A stretch of DNA of 64,000 nt, taken from Ursus arctos. Lineage: Eukaryota; Chordata; Mammalia; Carnivora; Ursidae. Location: the NCBI RefSeq assembly GCF_023065955.2, contig NW_026623008.1:17390501-17454500 (forward strand), written 5' to 3'. The notes beneath the pieces were generated by a model, which was not told where the DNA came from, did not search any database, and saw only the letters and a program-made list of their open reading frames with translations. This document shows positions 31,454-43,066 of this stretch, piece after piece (within the stretch, counting starts at the first letter, position 1; each line of letters begins with the position of its first letter). The position numbers and the translations under genes are program-made.

Positions 31454-32690
31454 AGGAGATCTGTATCATATATATGATATATGATATATATATATTATGT
31501 ATATGTATTATGTATATCATATATGATATATATGATATATATGATATATATGTGATATATGATATATAATGTATATGTATATGTATATGTATTATGTATA
31601 TGTATTATATATGATATATGATATATATATGTATATGTATTATGATATATATGATATACATGATATATATGACGTATATATATGTATATGTATTATGTAT
31701 ATATATTATATATGATATATATATGATATATATATTATGTATATGTATATGTATATATATATTATGTATATGTATTATATATGTATATATATGATATATA
31801 TGATGTATATATATGATATATATGTATATATATGATATATATGTATATATATGATATATGATATATATATTATGTATATGTATTATATATGTATATATGA
31901 TACATATGATATATATGATATATATGATATATATGATATATAATGTATATGTATATGTATATATATTATGTATATGTATTATATATGATATATGATATAT
32001 ATATGTATATGTATTATGATATATATGATATACATGATATATATGACGTATATATATGTATATGTATTATGTATATATATTATATATGATATATATATGA
32101 TATATATATTATGTATATGTATATGTATATATATTATGTATATGTATTATATATGTATATATATGATATATATGATGTATATATGATATATATGTATATA
32201 TATGATATATATGTATATATGATATATATGTATATATATGATATATATGTATATATATGATATATATGTATATATATGATATATATATTATGTATATGTA
32301 TTATATATGTATATATGATACATATGATACATATGATATATATGATATATATGATATATATGATGTATATATGTATATGTATTATGTATATATATCATAT
32401 GTGATATATATGATATATATGATATATATTATATATGTATATGTATATATATTATGTATATGTATTGTATGATATATATGATATATATGATATATACATT
32501 ATGTATATGTATTATGTATATATTATATATGATATATATGATATGATATATATTATATATATGTATATGTATATATTACGTATATGTATTATATATGATA
32601 TATATGATATATATATTATGTATATGTATTATGTATATATATTATATATATGTATCATGATATATGATATATATCATATATATATATTTA
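31454..32690. repeat. 1.24-kb AT-rich (ATATG/ATATAT) satellite
   Basis: The tract consists of short words such as tatgatatatatgatatata and tatgtatatgtattatgtat. It contains a higher-order duplication: the words 'gacgtatata' at 31671 and 32045, and 'tgatgtatat' at 31801 and 32173, show a repeat of about 372-374 bp, with a further partial copy offset by about 418 bp ('gatacatat' at 31899 and 32317). The tyrosine/isoleucine-rich open frames on plus are artefacts of the repeat. Confidence 0.97.
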
Positions 32691-32699
32691 AATTTCTTC

Positions 32700-33800
32700 T
32701 TTCTGCTCAAGTTTAGTTTCTGTTTTTCAATAATTTATATGTATTGCTATTCCAACAAGATTTTAAAAGCAATCATTTGCTCTCCTTTATTAAATGTTAT
32801 TTTTTCTCTTTCCACCACTCCCCAAGGAAGTATGGCCTCCTCTTTACAGACAAGAATACTGCCGTGCTGTGGCCCAGAGAGCTGATGCAAGTGCTGGATT
32901 CCGGGTTCAGGCCCAGGCCCGACTCCACCGCCACCGCGCCTCTGGGTAACTGCTTGGTCCACTCTCAGGGTATCAGTGACAGAGGGGGTGACCGTTGGTC
33001 AGCTGTGACCATGTCCATGAACTAGGAGTAGACACAGAGCAGAGAGAATCCTGGGCTCATCTCTGTGGCAGATACTGGCCCTCAACTTGTAGCCCAGCAG
33101 TTCTTGGTGGAGAGAATGCGTTTTCATAGAACTTGGTGGATCTAAAAGTTGCCTTGAATTTGGTCCTGGGTGAAAACATTCAGAAATTTCTGGATGGTTC
33201 TGAGATTTGCATCATGACTTTGGCTCGGTCGGTACTTCTTAACAGGGGCTCACGGGGACCATATTTGGACCTCAAAGGCAAGGAAGACGGAAGGACCCCT
33301 ACGCATCTTTGAATGTCCTTTTGAGTCAGCAACTGTGTCTTCATCCAACCAACTGCCGCTCTTTCAGGCCCAGAATCGCACTGAACTGGGAGCAGCTTGG
33401 CAGTGGGGACAGGGCAGTGGGGAAATGTCTTCATCTGCCACCTGTTCCACCCACTTGGCTTGTCTGAATCTGGCACCTGTTCTTTTTGACAAAATCTGCC
33501 ACATGCTTGTTCTCCCCTGTTCCCTCGTCCCCCACCCCCACCCTCTAATCTCAGGTTAGGAAATCACGTGTCTGGATGCCTTGCTGTATCAACATGAAAG
33601 GACATTTTGAGACCACAAAGGTCAGGCTAGTTGCATCTCTCCAAACCTTCAAAGAAGTCATGTTGGTTGCGGGCCAGAAAATCTCAGCCAGCGAGCACAA
33701 CCTAGCCTCTCCACAGGTCCTCAATGTGCTGCTTCGACTTCCTGCCACTCTCTCGAATATTGATAATGAGGCCGTTCTGGAATAAAACGAGTGCATTTCT
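32700..33800. other. Noncoding sequence upstream of IFNLR1
   Basis: No exon or clear repeat was recognised. Open stretches are short and lack splice-supported context. Confidence 0.4.
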
Positions 33801-34075
33801 ATTGAGCTCTCTTTATTGAAAACAGCATTCAATTAATATTTATTTGAATCCTTATTATGCAGCAGTTACTACAGTTTACATATATTTTAGTATTTGATCC
33901 TCACCACGACCCCATGAGGCCGGTGTTAGTATCCTTTTTAACAGACGAAACTCTGGGAGATTCCATTGCTTACCCAAGGTCACACAGTTAATTAGTGACA
34001 GGGCTGGAATTTGGACCTTGGTCTGGCTGTCCTCAAAGCCTGTGGGTTTGAACTTCTGCTGTACCTCCTCCAGAC
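33800..34075 (+). repeat. MIR element
   Basis: MIR text is well kept: 'gaatccttattatgcagcag', 'ttgatcctcaccacgaccccatgagg', 'acccaaggtcacacagtt' and 'gggctggaatttgg'. Confidence 0.85.
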
Positions 34076-34607
34076 GGTTAAGGGCAGACAAAAATAAAAT
34101 CTCCCAAGCTTCATCAGTTCCTGATTTGCAAAGATCACAGCATTAAACTCTAATGAGCGCTGGGATGTCGGCTTCCTCCTTGGATTACAGTATCAGGTAG
34201 AAGCAGTGGTGGGAAGGTGGAAGTTGGAAAATGTTAAACAACTGGGTCTTGGTGGGCGGGAGGAAGCCCTGCTTGGTAGCATTTTGTGGAAGTGTTGTGA
34301 ATACCTCCATCACAGTCCATTTCAGTGTGAGGTCACTGAACACAGAGTTGTGAAGCAATGCACCCAATTAGTTCTTCTGGGCCTAGGCAAGCCTTCTTTT
34401 CCACAGGGTGGAAGAACTATTACTGAGCTTCTCCATGTTTAGAACAAAGCACATCCCAAACCCTCGTGGCGTATAGGGCTTACGGTCCACAGCATGAGGC
34501 TCAAGAGCTCTTACACAAAGTCAAGGTTTAGGACATGGCCTCTCCCTCCCCTTTGAACCTCCCCTCCAGTTCCCCAGGCTCCGGCCTCACACAGTCCTGC
34601 TGGTTTT

Positions 34608-34810
34608 TCTCTCTCTCTCCTTTCCTCCTTCTCTCCCTCTCCCTCTCTCTCTTCCTCTCTCCCTCTTTCTCTCCCCCTTCCTCCCTCTCCCTCCTCCTCC
34701 CTTCCTCACCCTCTCTCTCCTCCTCCCTCCCTCTCCTTCCTCCCTCTCTCTCCCCCTTTCTCTTTCTCTCTCTCTCTCTTCCCTCTCTCCCTCCCGCCCT
34801 CTCTCTCGGC
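34608..34810 (+). repeat. 200-bp homopyrimidine tract
   Basis: The plus strand is almost purely C and T for about 200 bp (ctctctccctctccctc, ttcctccctctccctcc and so on), so the minus strand is GA-rich. Both strands stay open in several frames only because of the composition. Confidence 0.95.
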
Positions 34811-35559
34811 TTTTCCCTTCCCAAGTTTTTCTGCCCCCTAGTGTTCTAGCCAACTCCTTTTCCTGCTTCCAGTCTCTGCTCCTATGTCACTTTCTCAGGG
34901 TGGTTTCCTCACCTCCTGACTTTGATTTGCTCCCAATCCCCATATATGTCTCCTTTGTAGTACTTAATCACCATTCCATAGAAATCATCCTTGTGCCTTT
35001 AATCTCTCTCTTCCCGAAGCCTAATCCTCAGAGCCTGGCACATGACAGGTAAGAGCAACAGACCTTCAACATCTGAGGGTCGAACAATTCTGTAAGCCCC
35101 AGACAACTCAGCCTCACTCCTGGCTCTTAGCCGGCACTTGGTAGCCACTGTTTACTAAGCTGAACTTGACATTGACTCATACTTAAAAGACCTCAGTATC
35201 TCTTCTGAAAGTATGACTTCACAGTCATGCCTCCCTCCATAGGTGAGATTTTATAATCACGCCTCTTCCACTGACTCTGAGAACAACCTGTATAAAACCA
35301 CATTGTACGAGGATTCACAGCCTCTCCCTCTCCTGTCTGGGTCAGCAAGGGGTCCAGCAAGACTGGATCGATAAAGGCTGGAAAAGGCAGGAGAGGAGGA
35401 AAAAGTTAAGAACCAACTGGGGCTTAGACATTTGGAGAAGAAAGGAGCAAGTTTAGGGGCCAGCTGCTGCGAATATGAGATGTACAAAAGGAGAGGTTGA
35501 GAAAATGGATTTTGGAACTTCTTGCTCTGTGTTAGGACTGGAATCCCTTGTGGTATTGC

Positions 35560-35574
35560 CCCCCCCCCCCCCAG
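35560..35574 (+). repeat. Poly-C run
   Basis: A run of about 14 consecutive C follows 'ggtattgc'. Confidence 0.95.
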
Positions 35575-35629
35575 GAGAATAAAGATATTAAATGTCTTTA
35601 AACTATTGGGGTTTTTTTGTTAGCTTGTT

Positions 35630-35725
35630 TTAAAGTAATCTCCACCCCCCCAACGTGGGGCTCGAACTGGGGACCTGAGATCAAGAGTTCCATGCTCTTC
35701 CATACCGAGCCAGACAGGCGCCCCC
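35630..35725 (-). mobile_element. Short tRNA-head SINE remnant
   Basis: The reverse of a SINE/tRNA head is visible ('aacgtggggctcgaact', 'gagatcaagagttccatgctctt', 'gagccagacaggcgcccc') without the pyrimidine-rich body or A tail of the common CAN-SINE. It may be a separate, shorter SINE type. Confidence 0.65.
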
Positions 35726-35847
35726 TATTGTTTTGAGTGTTGTTTTTCTTGTTGTTGTTTTAATGCAATGCTGAATGGAGGCCGGCTCCAACACCAGAAG
35801 GCCCATTTTTATATGGCGTAGTTAAGACTTCTATCAGTGCAAGGACA

Positions 35848-36085
35848 GAAACCCCATACCCGGGGGCGCCTGGGTGGCAAAGCGGTTAAGCGTCTGCCTT
35901 CGGCTCAGGGCATGATCCCGGCGTTGCGGGATCGAGTCCCACATTGGGCTCTTCCGCTATGAGCCTGCTTCTTCCTCTCCCACTCCCCCTGCTTGTGTTC
36001 CCTCTCTTGCTGGCTGTCTCTCTCTGTCGAATAAATAAATAAATAAAATCTTAAAAAAAAAAAAAAAAAAGAAACCCCATACCCG
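35848..36085 (+). mobile_element. Young arctoid-type CAN-SINE
   Basis: The SINE spans 35863-36070 with a long A tail and a perfect 15-bp duplication, gaaaccccatacccg, at 35848-35862 and 36071-36085. The unbroken body and tail suggest one of the most recent insertions in the window. Confidence 0.97.
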
Positions 36086-36164
36086 CAAAACAGCAATTCT
36101 ACAAGCTCACCAGTCCGGGAAATTCAAGGTTGAGCGTGGCTATGGGACGGCTCTAGCAAAAAAG

Positions 36165-36300
36165 ATTCTGATTGGCCTGGCTTGGATCACATGCCACTCC
36201 CTGAACCAATCAGTGCGGCCAGGGAGGATGGGATACTCTAGTTGGCCAGCCTGGGTAATATGCCCGCCCCTGAGCACCCTGATTGACAGCTCCTCCTACC
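36165..36300. repeat. Two ~70-bp units rich in CCAAT/ATTGG
   Basis: Two related units begin at about 36168 (ctgattggcctggcttgg) and 36238 (ctagttggccagcctggg). Together they carry an ATTGG, a CCAAT and a GATTGACAG box. The origin was not recognised; an LTR or old L1 promoter piece is possible. Confidence 0.6.
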
Positions 36301-36839
36301 AATTCCGCAGAGGAAGGGTGGTTCTCCGAAAGCGGATGCTGCAGAGGCAAACAGCATGGTCTACTACGGCGGGTTACATGTGAGGAGACCTTAGGGATCA
36401 CCCATGCCAACTTCCTACCCTGAGAGTCTCTCCTCTCCAACATCCTGGAACGATGGGCATTCGGGTGCTGCTTGGGATCTTCCACTGATGAGCTCTCACC
36501 ATCCTTTGGAGCTGCGAATGTTATTTCTGAACCGTATCAGTTAGGAACATCTCCCTTCAATTGACCTACTTCTTGTAACGTCCCCCAAATATCCAGCTCT
36601 TCATTCTGGGGCCTCACAGAATAATACAAAACACTCCTCTCCATGTCCACCTTCCAGAGGTTAAGTTTTCTGGATTCTTCTTACCAGGTGGTGTAGGGAC
36701 GACCACCACTTTCCTGTGGATAAAAGACCAGCCTGGCAACCAGGAGGCCTGAACTCCAGGCCTCACTCTGTGTTTAATGCAGAGTAGCGGCCACCCTGGG
36801 AGTAACTGTACACTGTTCCCATTTTACAGATGAGGATAC

Positions 36840-37165
36840 TGTAGCTCCCCAAATTCATATGTTGAAACCCTAACCCCTCAAACGATAGGATTCTGAGGTG
36901 GAGCCTTTGGGAGGCGATTAGGTCATGAGGGTGGGGTCCACATGAATGGGATTAGTGCCTTTGTAAGAGGAGACATCGATTATTTTTTCTCTGACATGGG
37001 ATCGAAGACATCGGCCATCTCTAAACCAGAAGAGTGCTCTCAGTAGGAACAGAATTGGCTGACACCTTGATCTTGGCCTTCCCAGCTTCTAGAACTGTGA
37101 GAAATAAATGTTTAAGCCAGCCAGTCTACACTATTCTATTACAGCAGCCCCAACGAAGACGGATA
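36840..37165 (+). repeat. MLT1-type (ERVL-MaLR) LTR
   Basis: Sense MLT1 text: 'aaattcatatgttgaaaccc', 'gattaggtcatgagggtggg', 'gaatgggattagtgcctttg', 'tagaactgtgagaaataaa' and 'tttaagccagccagtc'. It is noncoding. Confidence 0.85.
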
Positions 37166-37339
37166 CTGAAGTAAAGGGAGGTTAAGAGACATGCCCAAGG
37201 TCACACAACCGAAAGTGGGGAAGGTGGAATTTGCATCCAGGACCACATGTTCCAAAGCTTCTGTTCCGTTCCGTCCACTTTATGGCCTCGAGCAAGTTAT
37301 CTCATTTCTCTGTGCCCCAGTTGCCTCCTTCACAATTTG

Positions 37340-37494
37340 GGAACCTTAGTGGGTATTAGAATCACCACAGATCGCTGGGCTCATCCCCGGTGTCCCTGGA
37401 TCCAGTGTTTCTAGGATGGGATCTGAGGGTCTGCATTTTAACAACTTCCCAGGTGCTGCCGGTCTGGGTCCCACACTTTGAGAACCACTGTAGT
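37340..37494 (-). repeat. hAT-Charlie type nonautonomous transposon remnant
   Basis: The body holds 'ggtctgcattttaacaacttcccagg' and ends 'cacactttgagaaccactg', the reverse of a common MER5-class terminal sequence. Confidence 0.65.
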
Positions 37495-37584
37495 AATGGA
37501 TTCCAGGTCAAACATACCATGATGGGGGCTGGGGGGAGGGAGATTTTACCTTTCCATTTAGCTTGAGCTTAGGTCCCCATTACA

Positions 37585-37635
37585 TAGTGTGTGTGTGTGA
37601 GAGAGAGAGAGAGAAAGAGAGACAGAGAGAGAGCT
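37585..37635 (+). repeat. (GT)n(GA)n microsatellite
   Basis: gtgtgtgtgtga passes into gagagagagagagaaag and gagacagagagagag. Confidence 0.9.
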
Positions 37636-37799
37636 TATGAGCCTGTGTGCAAGTGAGTAGGGAGCAAAAATTATGCTTCACAGTAAAGTTAATTCAAGGA
37701 ATTTTCTAGAAATAGGTAAAATAAGTGGGGATAATGAAGAGTAGATGCCCAGTCAGAGTTGAAGGGAAGCAGGAGGAACAGGCTCAGAGTCCTACAGGT

Positions 37800-37960
37800 T
37801 TTGTAATTATAATAATTCCCCTTATTGAACACCTACTATGTGCTAACTGCTTTCTATGCTTTAGCTCATCCAATTCTTACAGCCAGTCTTAAGGTAAGTA
37901 TCACTACGGGAGCTTTGCCAATGAGAAACTGAGGTTCAGACAGGGTAAGAAAGGGGGCCG
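37800..37960 (+). repeat. MIR element
   Basis: It shows 'ttgaacacctactatgtgc', 'tagctcatccaattcttac' and 'gagaaactgaggttcagaca'. Confidence 0.85.
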
Positions 37961-37974
37961 TTGGGAATGTTATC

Positions 37975-38560
37975 GGAGGAAAGGTTGACAGCGTCTCAAG
38001 AAGTTCAGCCTTGACTTAGCACACGACTCAGCAATTCTACTGCTAGGCGTAGCCCCGAGAGAAGGGAAGACATGTCTGCTTAAAACCTGTACACGAATGT
38101 TCATAACAGCATTATTCGTTAGAGCCCCAAAGAGGAAGTAACCCCACTGTCCATCAACTAGTGAGAGGATAAACAAAGTGCGGTAGTTGTATGCGATGGG
38201 CCACCGTGGAGCCGTAAGAGGCAGGAAGGACTGACGTGTGCTAACTCGTGAGTAAACCTCGAAAGCATGAGAAGCCAGACACAAAAGGCCACATTTTGTA
38301 TCATTCCACTTCTATGAAATGTCCAGAATGAGCAGATCTACAGGGACAGGAGAGTCAAGTCACGGTTGCCAGGGGCTGGGGGAAGAGGGGAAGCTTGGGG
38401 GAGCGACTGTTCCTATGGGGTTTCCTTTCCTGGTGATGAAAATGTTCTGGGATTAGATGGTGGTGATGGTGGCATGACTTTATGACTGTATTAAACATTG
38501 TGCACTTCAAAAGGGTGAATTCTCTGGTAGGTGAATTATAGCTGGATTAAAGAGAGGGGG
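37975..38560 (+). repeat. LINE-1 3' region, sense
   Basis: It follows the L1 3' order: 'cagcaattctactgctaggc', 'tccatcaactagtgagagg', 'ttccacttctatgaaatgtcc', 'ttgccaggggctggggga', 'gatgaaaatgttctgggatt' and 'cacttcaaaagggtgaat'. It is truncated and old. Confidence 0.85.
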
Positions 38561-38639
38561 TTGCTAAGGGCACAGACGGAGGGGTGGAGCTGGGATTTGA
38601 ACCTAGGGGCATATGGCAGCCTGGAAAGAGCCTATGATT

Positions 38640-39130
38640 AGGGGCCTTGGCACAACCGTTCACCTTGGGCAAGCCCCCTCCTTCTTCTCCTCGGGCCCCA
38701 GCCGCCCGGCCCTGTTGCTCCCTCGGGCCCTGATGGGAGGAGGACGCGGGGGAGGTGCTGCCACCGGAGAGGGGGAGGGTGGGGGGTGGGCAGGAGCAGG
38801 GCGGCGCTCGCCCAGAACCCTTTCTCCCTTTCCCGTAAGAACAGCCGGGCTCTTTCCAAACCTGCCTCCGTCTGCTCCTTCCAGGCCTGGGAAGGCCCCC
38901 GGGCGCTCGACAGCGGTTCCCAGGTGTGCTGACCGCCGGGCGTGCAGGGACGGATGGGCACCTGCCGGGACCCGGCCCAGCGCCCCAGGCCCGCCTGCTG
39001 CTTCTGGGAAAGCGGGGGCGGCCAGGAGCCGCGCACCTTTGCGCCCCAGCCTCTGCTCCCGCCTGACTCTAACGTCTCAGTGGGGTCTCCGTTCCTGTCG
39101 CCTGTCCCTGTGGGCCTGCCACGTGCCGCA
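38640..39130. promoter_or_regulatory. CpG-island-like block with no recognised gene
   Basis: About 490 bp of clearly GC-rich DNA with CpG dinucleotides roughly at island density by eye (for example ccgcccggcc, gcggcgctcgccc, cccgggcgctcgacagcgg, accgccgggcgtgc). Long open frames exist on both strands, as expected from composition. It lies 8 kb upstream of IFNLR1. It could be an enhancer, an unannotated promoter or a noncoding RNA start. Confidence 0.5.
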
Positions 39131-39134
39131 TCCT

Positions 39135-39150
39135 GGGGGGGGGGGGGGGG
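39135..39150 (+). repeat. Poly-G run
   Basis: About 16 consecutive G at the edge of the CpG-rich block. Confidence 0.95.
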
Positions 39151-39199
39151 CTCCTGCCTTTCTCCCTTTCCTCCTTTGGGTCTTTCTCTTATCTGTTTC

Positions 39200-39925
39200 T
39201 TTTTAATAATGAATTTTTGATGACACAAGCAATAGATGAATACACTTTCCTCTTCACACGTTAAAAGAGCACCGATCCACCATTCTCCCATCTACTGCCA
39301 ATCACACCCAAACCGTAGGTCCCTGCTGTTATCAGTTGGGGATTTTCCAGTGTTTTTCTATGGACGCATTGGAAACAGATGATACTCTGCGTCTGTTTGT
39401 GTGGTTTTTGATAAATTGTTTCGTACTCTATCATCCTGCAACTTGCTTCTGGCATTTTTCACTCCACGAAACTCTATGGAGAACTTTCCACATTGTACAC
39501 ATCGTACATGGAGACCTTTTTTTTTTTTTTTTTCACTGTTCAGACTATTCTACAGGTCAGATGTGTCATATTTGATTTAACCCTTTTCCAGTTGACAGAT
39601 ATTTAGAATGTTTTTTAATTTTTCAAGATGACAAAACGCCTCAGTGATCACCTCTGCATATCACCCAGTCTACACTCAGGTGGGTTTCTCTGGGGTCCAT
39701 AATACTGAGGTGTGGGTCTGCTGGGTCCTAGAATGCATTTAAAAATTTAACGGGTATCACAAATTGCTCCTCACAGTGGCTAAGCCAGTCTAACTCCTAC
39801 CAGTAACATATATGAGCATATCCTTTTCCCAACATCCTTACCAACCTTCCGTCCCATCAAACTTGAAATTTGTTGCCAAATGGTGTTTTCTCACTGTTGT
39901 GCTAATTTGCATTTCTGTGGGAGTT
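39200..39925 (-). repeat. Old LINE-1/HAL1-type sequence, antisense
   Basis: Text such as 'catcctgcaacttgcttctggcatttttcac', 'gttgacagatatttagaatg', 'tctgctgggtcctagaatg', 'acatccttaccaacc' and 'gtgctaatttgcatttctg' follows L1 3' order in reverse. It has a 17-bp T run at about 39518. Confidence 0.7.
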
Positions 39926-39929
39926 TCCT

Positions 39930-41710
39930 GAAAGTTCCAGGTTGCTGGTGTGTGGAAAGAACTTGGGAATTGGGGGAAAGTGGTCTGAACACCAGACACA
40001 CCCTGTCACCACCTGCTGTGTGACCTTGGGCATATCTAGTCACTTCTCTGGTCCTGGGCACACTCATATATGTGATCTCTCTGCAGCCCACAGTCCTCTC
40101 TGCCTGAGAATCTTGGTCGTCAACTTCCTCTTGGCTTCTCTGCGTCCTGAGATTTAAGTTTTCTTAGCCCCCAGGGAATCTCTTCTGTCCCTTCCACCAC
40201 CACCCCTCCCCCGCTGGGACTCTGACATGCTTGGGTAAGGCACTGTGTCCAGAAGCTCCCCCCTGGAATGCACACATGTTCCCATCAGTGAACAAATCGT
40301 CAGCTTGCCCTTTGCCCACTGAATAGCGTTTGGGAGGGGACATTCTGACCAGCTCTCAGCAGGCGACAGGGGCAGGAGGACACCAGGTGGAAAGGGCTTT
40401 ACTGATGTATTTTTTTCCTTTGTAAAACTTGGCTTTAGAAAAGTGAAACCTGCTGTGCAGAAAATTTAAAAAATTATAAAGAAAATAAAAATAAAACCTA
40501 ATCCTACTCCCTGGAGAGACTCATTGGCCCCATCCGTGTGTCTGTCTTTGATAGATGTGCACATGGGTAGTATTTTATATGCATTTTTGTACTAATTTTT
40601 CATTTAGCAGGATATAATGAGCATGTCATTTAAAACATTTTTTTTTAACCTTGATTTTTTTTTTTTTTAATGACTGCTTTTGAAAAGCTGTACCAGTTTG
40701 GGTTCCCATGAGGTGTGGATGGGTCAGCTTTGGCAGGAGCAGAGTGACCCTCACCCATCTGGACACACGCCCTGGTCTTTAAGAGACAAAGACCTCTGCT
40801 GGGAGGGAGCATGGTCAGAGCGTCCCTGGCATCTCCATCACTTTCAAAGCCTGTCCCCCACGGGAAAGCGGTCCTAGATAATCAACTGCATTTCCTAAGA
40901 GTGAACCCCAGGGGGCACCACACACCAAGGAAAAGTGATCGAAACCCAGCAGTTGCATTGAATGCATATTTTCCCAGCTACTCCAAGGCAGAAAGAAGAC
41001 CATCCTTCTTGGGCTCCTTGACCTCCTCCTTACCTGACTTCTTGCATCCTCTTGGTGGGGCGAGGTGTGTGTGTGTGTGTGTAATTCTCAGATGTGCCCA
41101 TAGGAAACTCTGGGAGTTAGAGTCATCAAGGACTATACAACATCATGGTAAGAGCCCTGGATTGCAGTTTCCCTCCTGTGTGTCTTTGGGCCAATTACAT
41201 CACTCTTCTGGGCCTCAGTGTTTCTGTCTGTCAAACGGGGGTGACAATTCCCTGCCCCGCTCCTTTTTTTTTTACCTTGTGTGTGTGCGTTTGTGTAACT
41301 TATGCAAAAGTACTTTGAAAACCAAGAAAGCCTAAGGACTCTGCCTACAGTGTGGAGACCTAGCGTAGAGGGTAAGGATGCATGTAGCAAGGCTGGGTGG
41401 GTGGCTGCCATGTCAGTCCAGAGGAGGTAGTGGTGGTGGCCGCTGGGGAGGTGAGGAGCAGTAGTTGGACAGAGGTCAGAGGATTGGGCCTTGATCCCTT
41501 TCTCGGGGAACCTGAAGTTCACACTGGCCAGTAGGTTGGACTAGTTCGGACACAAAGACATACCTGACATACACACAGACATACCACACCCCTGACAGAC
41601 ATCAGTAATTCATCTGGGTGCTCAGAATCCTCAGCAGAGGTCGAGGCAGCCACTACCCACCGGTGGAGGTGATGGAAAGATGAAAGACCTCCATCATCCT
41701 TGGACTTGAC
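39930..41710. other. Noncoding sequence without recognised gene
   Basis: No exon was seen. A short (GT)n at 41067-41082, A/T-rich runs near 40600-40680, and a MIR-like phrase near 41170-41245 ('tttgggccaattacatcac', 'gggcctcagtgtttctg') are the only structures noted. Confidence 0.4.
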
Positions 41711-41714
41711 AGGA

Positions 41715-41945
41715 GGCCCAAGAAGGCAGTTAAAACTACGGGCTTTTGAGTCAGAGAGACCTGGGCTGGAAAGCTAGTCTTCCTACAAACTAATTTGAGA
41801 CCTCAGAAAAAATAATGTGTCCTTCCTGCTTCAGTCTCCTCTGACAGATGGGGGTTAATCATAGTTCGTATCTTATAGGGTCACTGGGGAGATTAAATGA
41901 GATAATCCAGGACAATGACTTAGCACAGTACCTGGGACACGGTAA
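41715..41945 (+). repeat. MIR element
   Basis: It reads 'gggcttttgagtcagagagacctgggc', 'cttcagtctcctctgacag', 'gggagattaaatgagataatcc' and 'cttagcacagtacctggg'. Confidence 0.85.
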
Positions 41946-43025
41946 GCTCTTTAAAAAAAAAAAAAAAAAGCAGCAGCAGCAACAGTAATAGCTGCTGAGC
42001 TGTGTTATTCCTGCTCGAACATTCCAGAATGTATTTATCTCCCTTGCTGTTTCCCAGGTCTAGGACAAAGATCCTGTAATGCAGGGGCTGTCCAGCAGGA
42101 GGCACTGTTGACATTTACATCTCTATTGCCCACAGAGCTTCAGGAAGTGGGGAGCAAATTTGCCCGGAGTAATGACCTCAGATGATTGTCCTGGCAGCTG
42201 CCTAGACCCTTTTTTCCTGGTACAATAAACCGAGCTCCTGGCTTCCCCCAGACTTTCACTGGGCCTGATTCCATCTTCTCAGACACTGTTGCTGGCCTCC
42301 TCCTACAAACTCAAGCGAAGCCACTGAACCCGGCATTCCAGGCCCCCGGCCTCCCACTGTCCAGCCTCCCAGCTGCTACAGATTTCCCCAAAGTGACCGG
42401 GCGTGTGTCTTTTGGACACTTGGCATGCTGTGTCCATTTGGGATTTGGGTGCCACAGCCACTCACCCCCCCCAGCTCTGTAAAGCCCTTGTCCCAATTCC
42501 CCGGCTTCAGAACAGGAAAGAGACCGGGGGTGTGTTCTGCTAGGCCCACTGTGCAGATGGGACAAAAGGAAAACACACGCTCCGTAACACACGGCAGCTC
42601 GGGTCACGGGCGAGCTGAAGGGGAAACCAGAGCCTGGGTGTCCCCAGCCTCAGGCGCGGGTGAGTCACTCGCCACCCAGACCACACTCATCGTCAGACTC
42701 AGGCATTCGTTTGGCATGCGATGAGCACCTGTGGTTTGCCAGCCCCCCCGCCGGGCCTCTGGAGGGCGAGGCTGCGCTGAGATGCGTGCTAACAGTGCCG
42801 AGCCAAGGTGCCGTAATGGAAGGAGGGGTGCTGGTCAGGGGGCTCAGTTCTGGATGCCTGTGGTAACCCTCGAAACCACAGCCTCACTGAAGCGGGTGCC
42901 TTTTTTAAAGGGTCCATCTTGGGTCCATCTTTCCCCTTGTCCAGCGTCCAACCGGACTCCTCCTCAGCCTCCACCTCCCTTTCTTGGCTAAATATCACCT
43001 CTTCCCTGCCTCCCTTGCACCCCGT

Positions 43026-43026
43026 A

Positions 43027-43064
<38 letters not shown>
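43026..43064 (+). repeat. (CA)n microsatellite
   Basis: About 18 uninterrupted CA units. Confidence 0.97.

Positions 43065-43066
<2 letters not shown>

Noticed and set aside
31992..32716. Long plus-strand open frames rich in Tyr, Ile and Met
   Set aside because: They fall wholly inside the AT satellite and simply translate the repeat; no splice or start context.
34528..34853. Arg/Glu-rich and Ser/Leu-rich frames on both strands
   Set aside because: Translation of a homopyrimidine/homopurine tract.
35863..36070. tRNA gene suggested by the SINE heads
   Set aside because: A- and B-box-like motifs (tggctcag..., ggatcgagtcc) belong to the tRNA-Lys-derived SINE head; no cloverleaf gene stands alone.
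38613..39291. Overlapping ~200-codon frames on both strands of the CpG-rich block
   Set aside because: Composition-driven; no recognisable domain or exon structure. The block itself was kept as a regulatory candidate.
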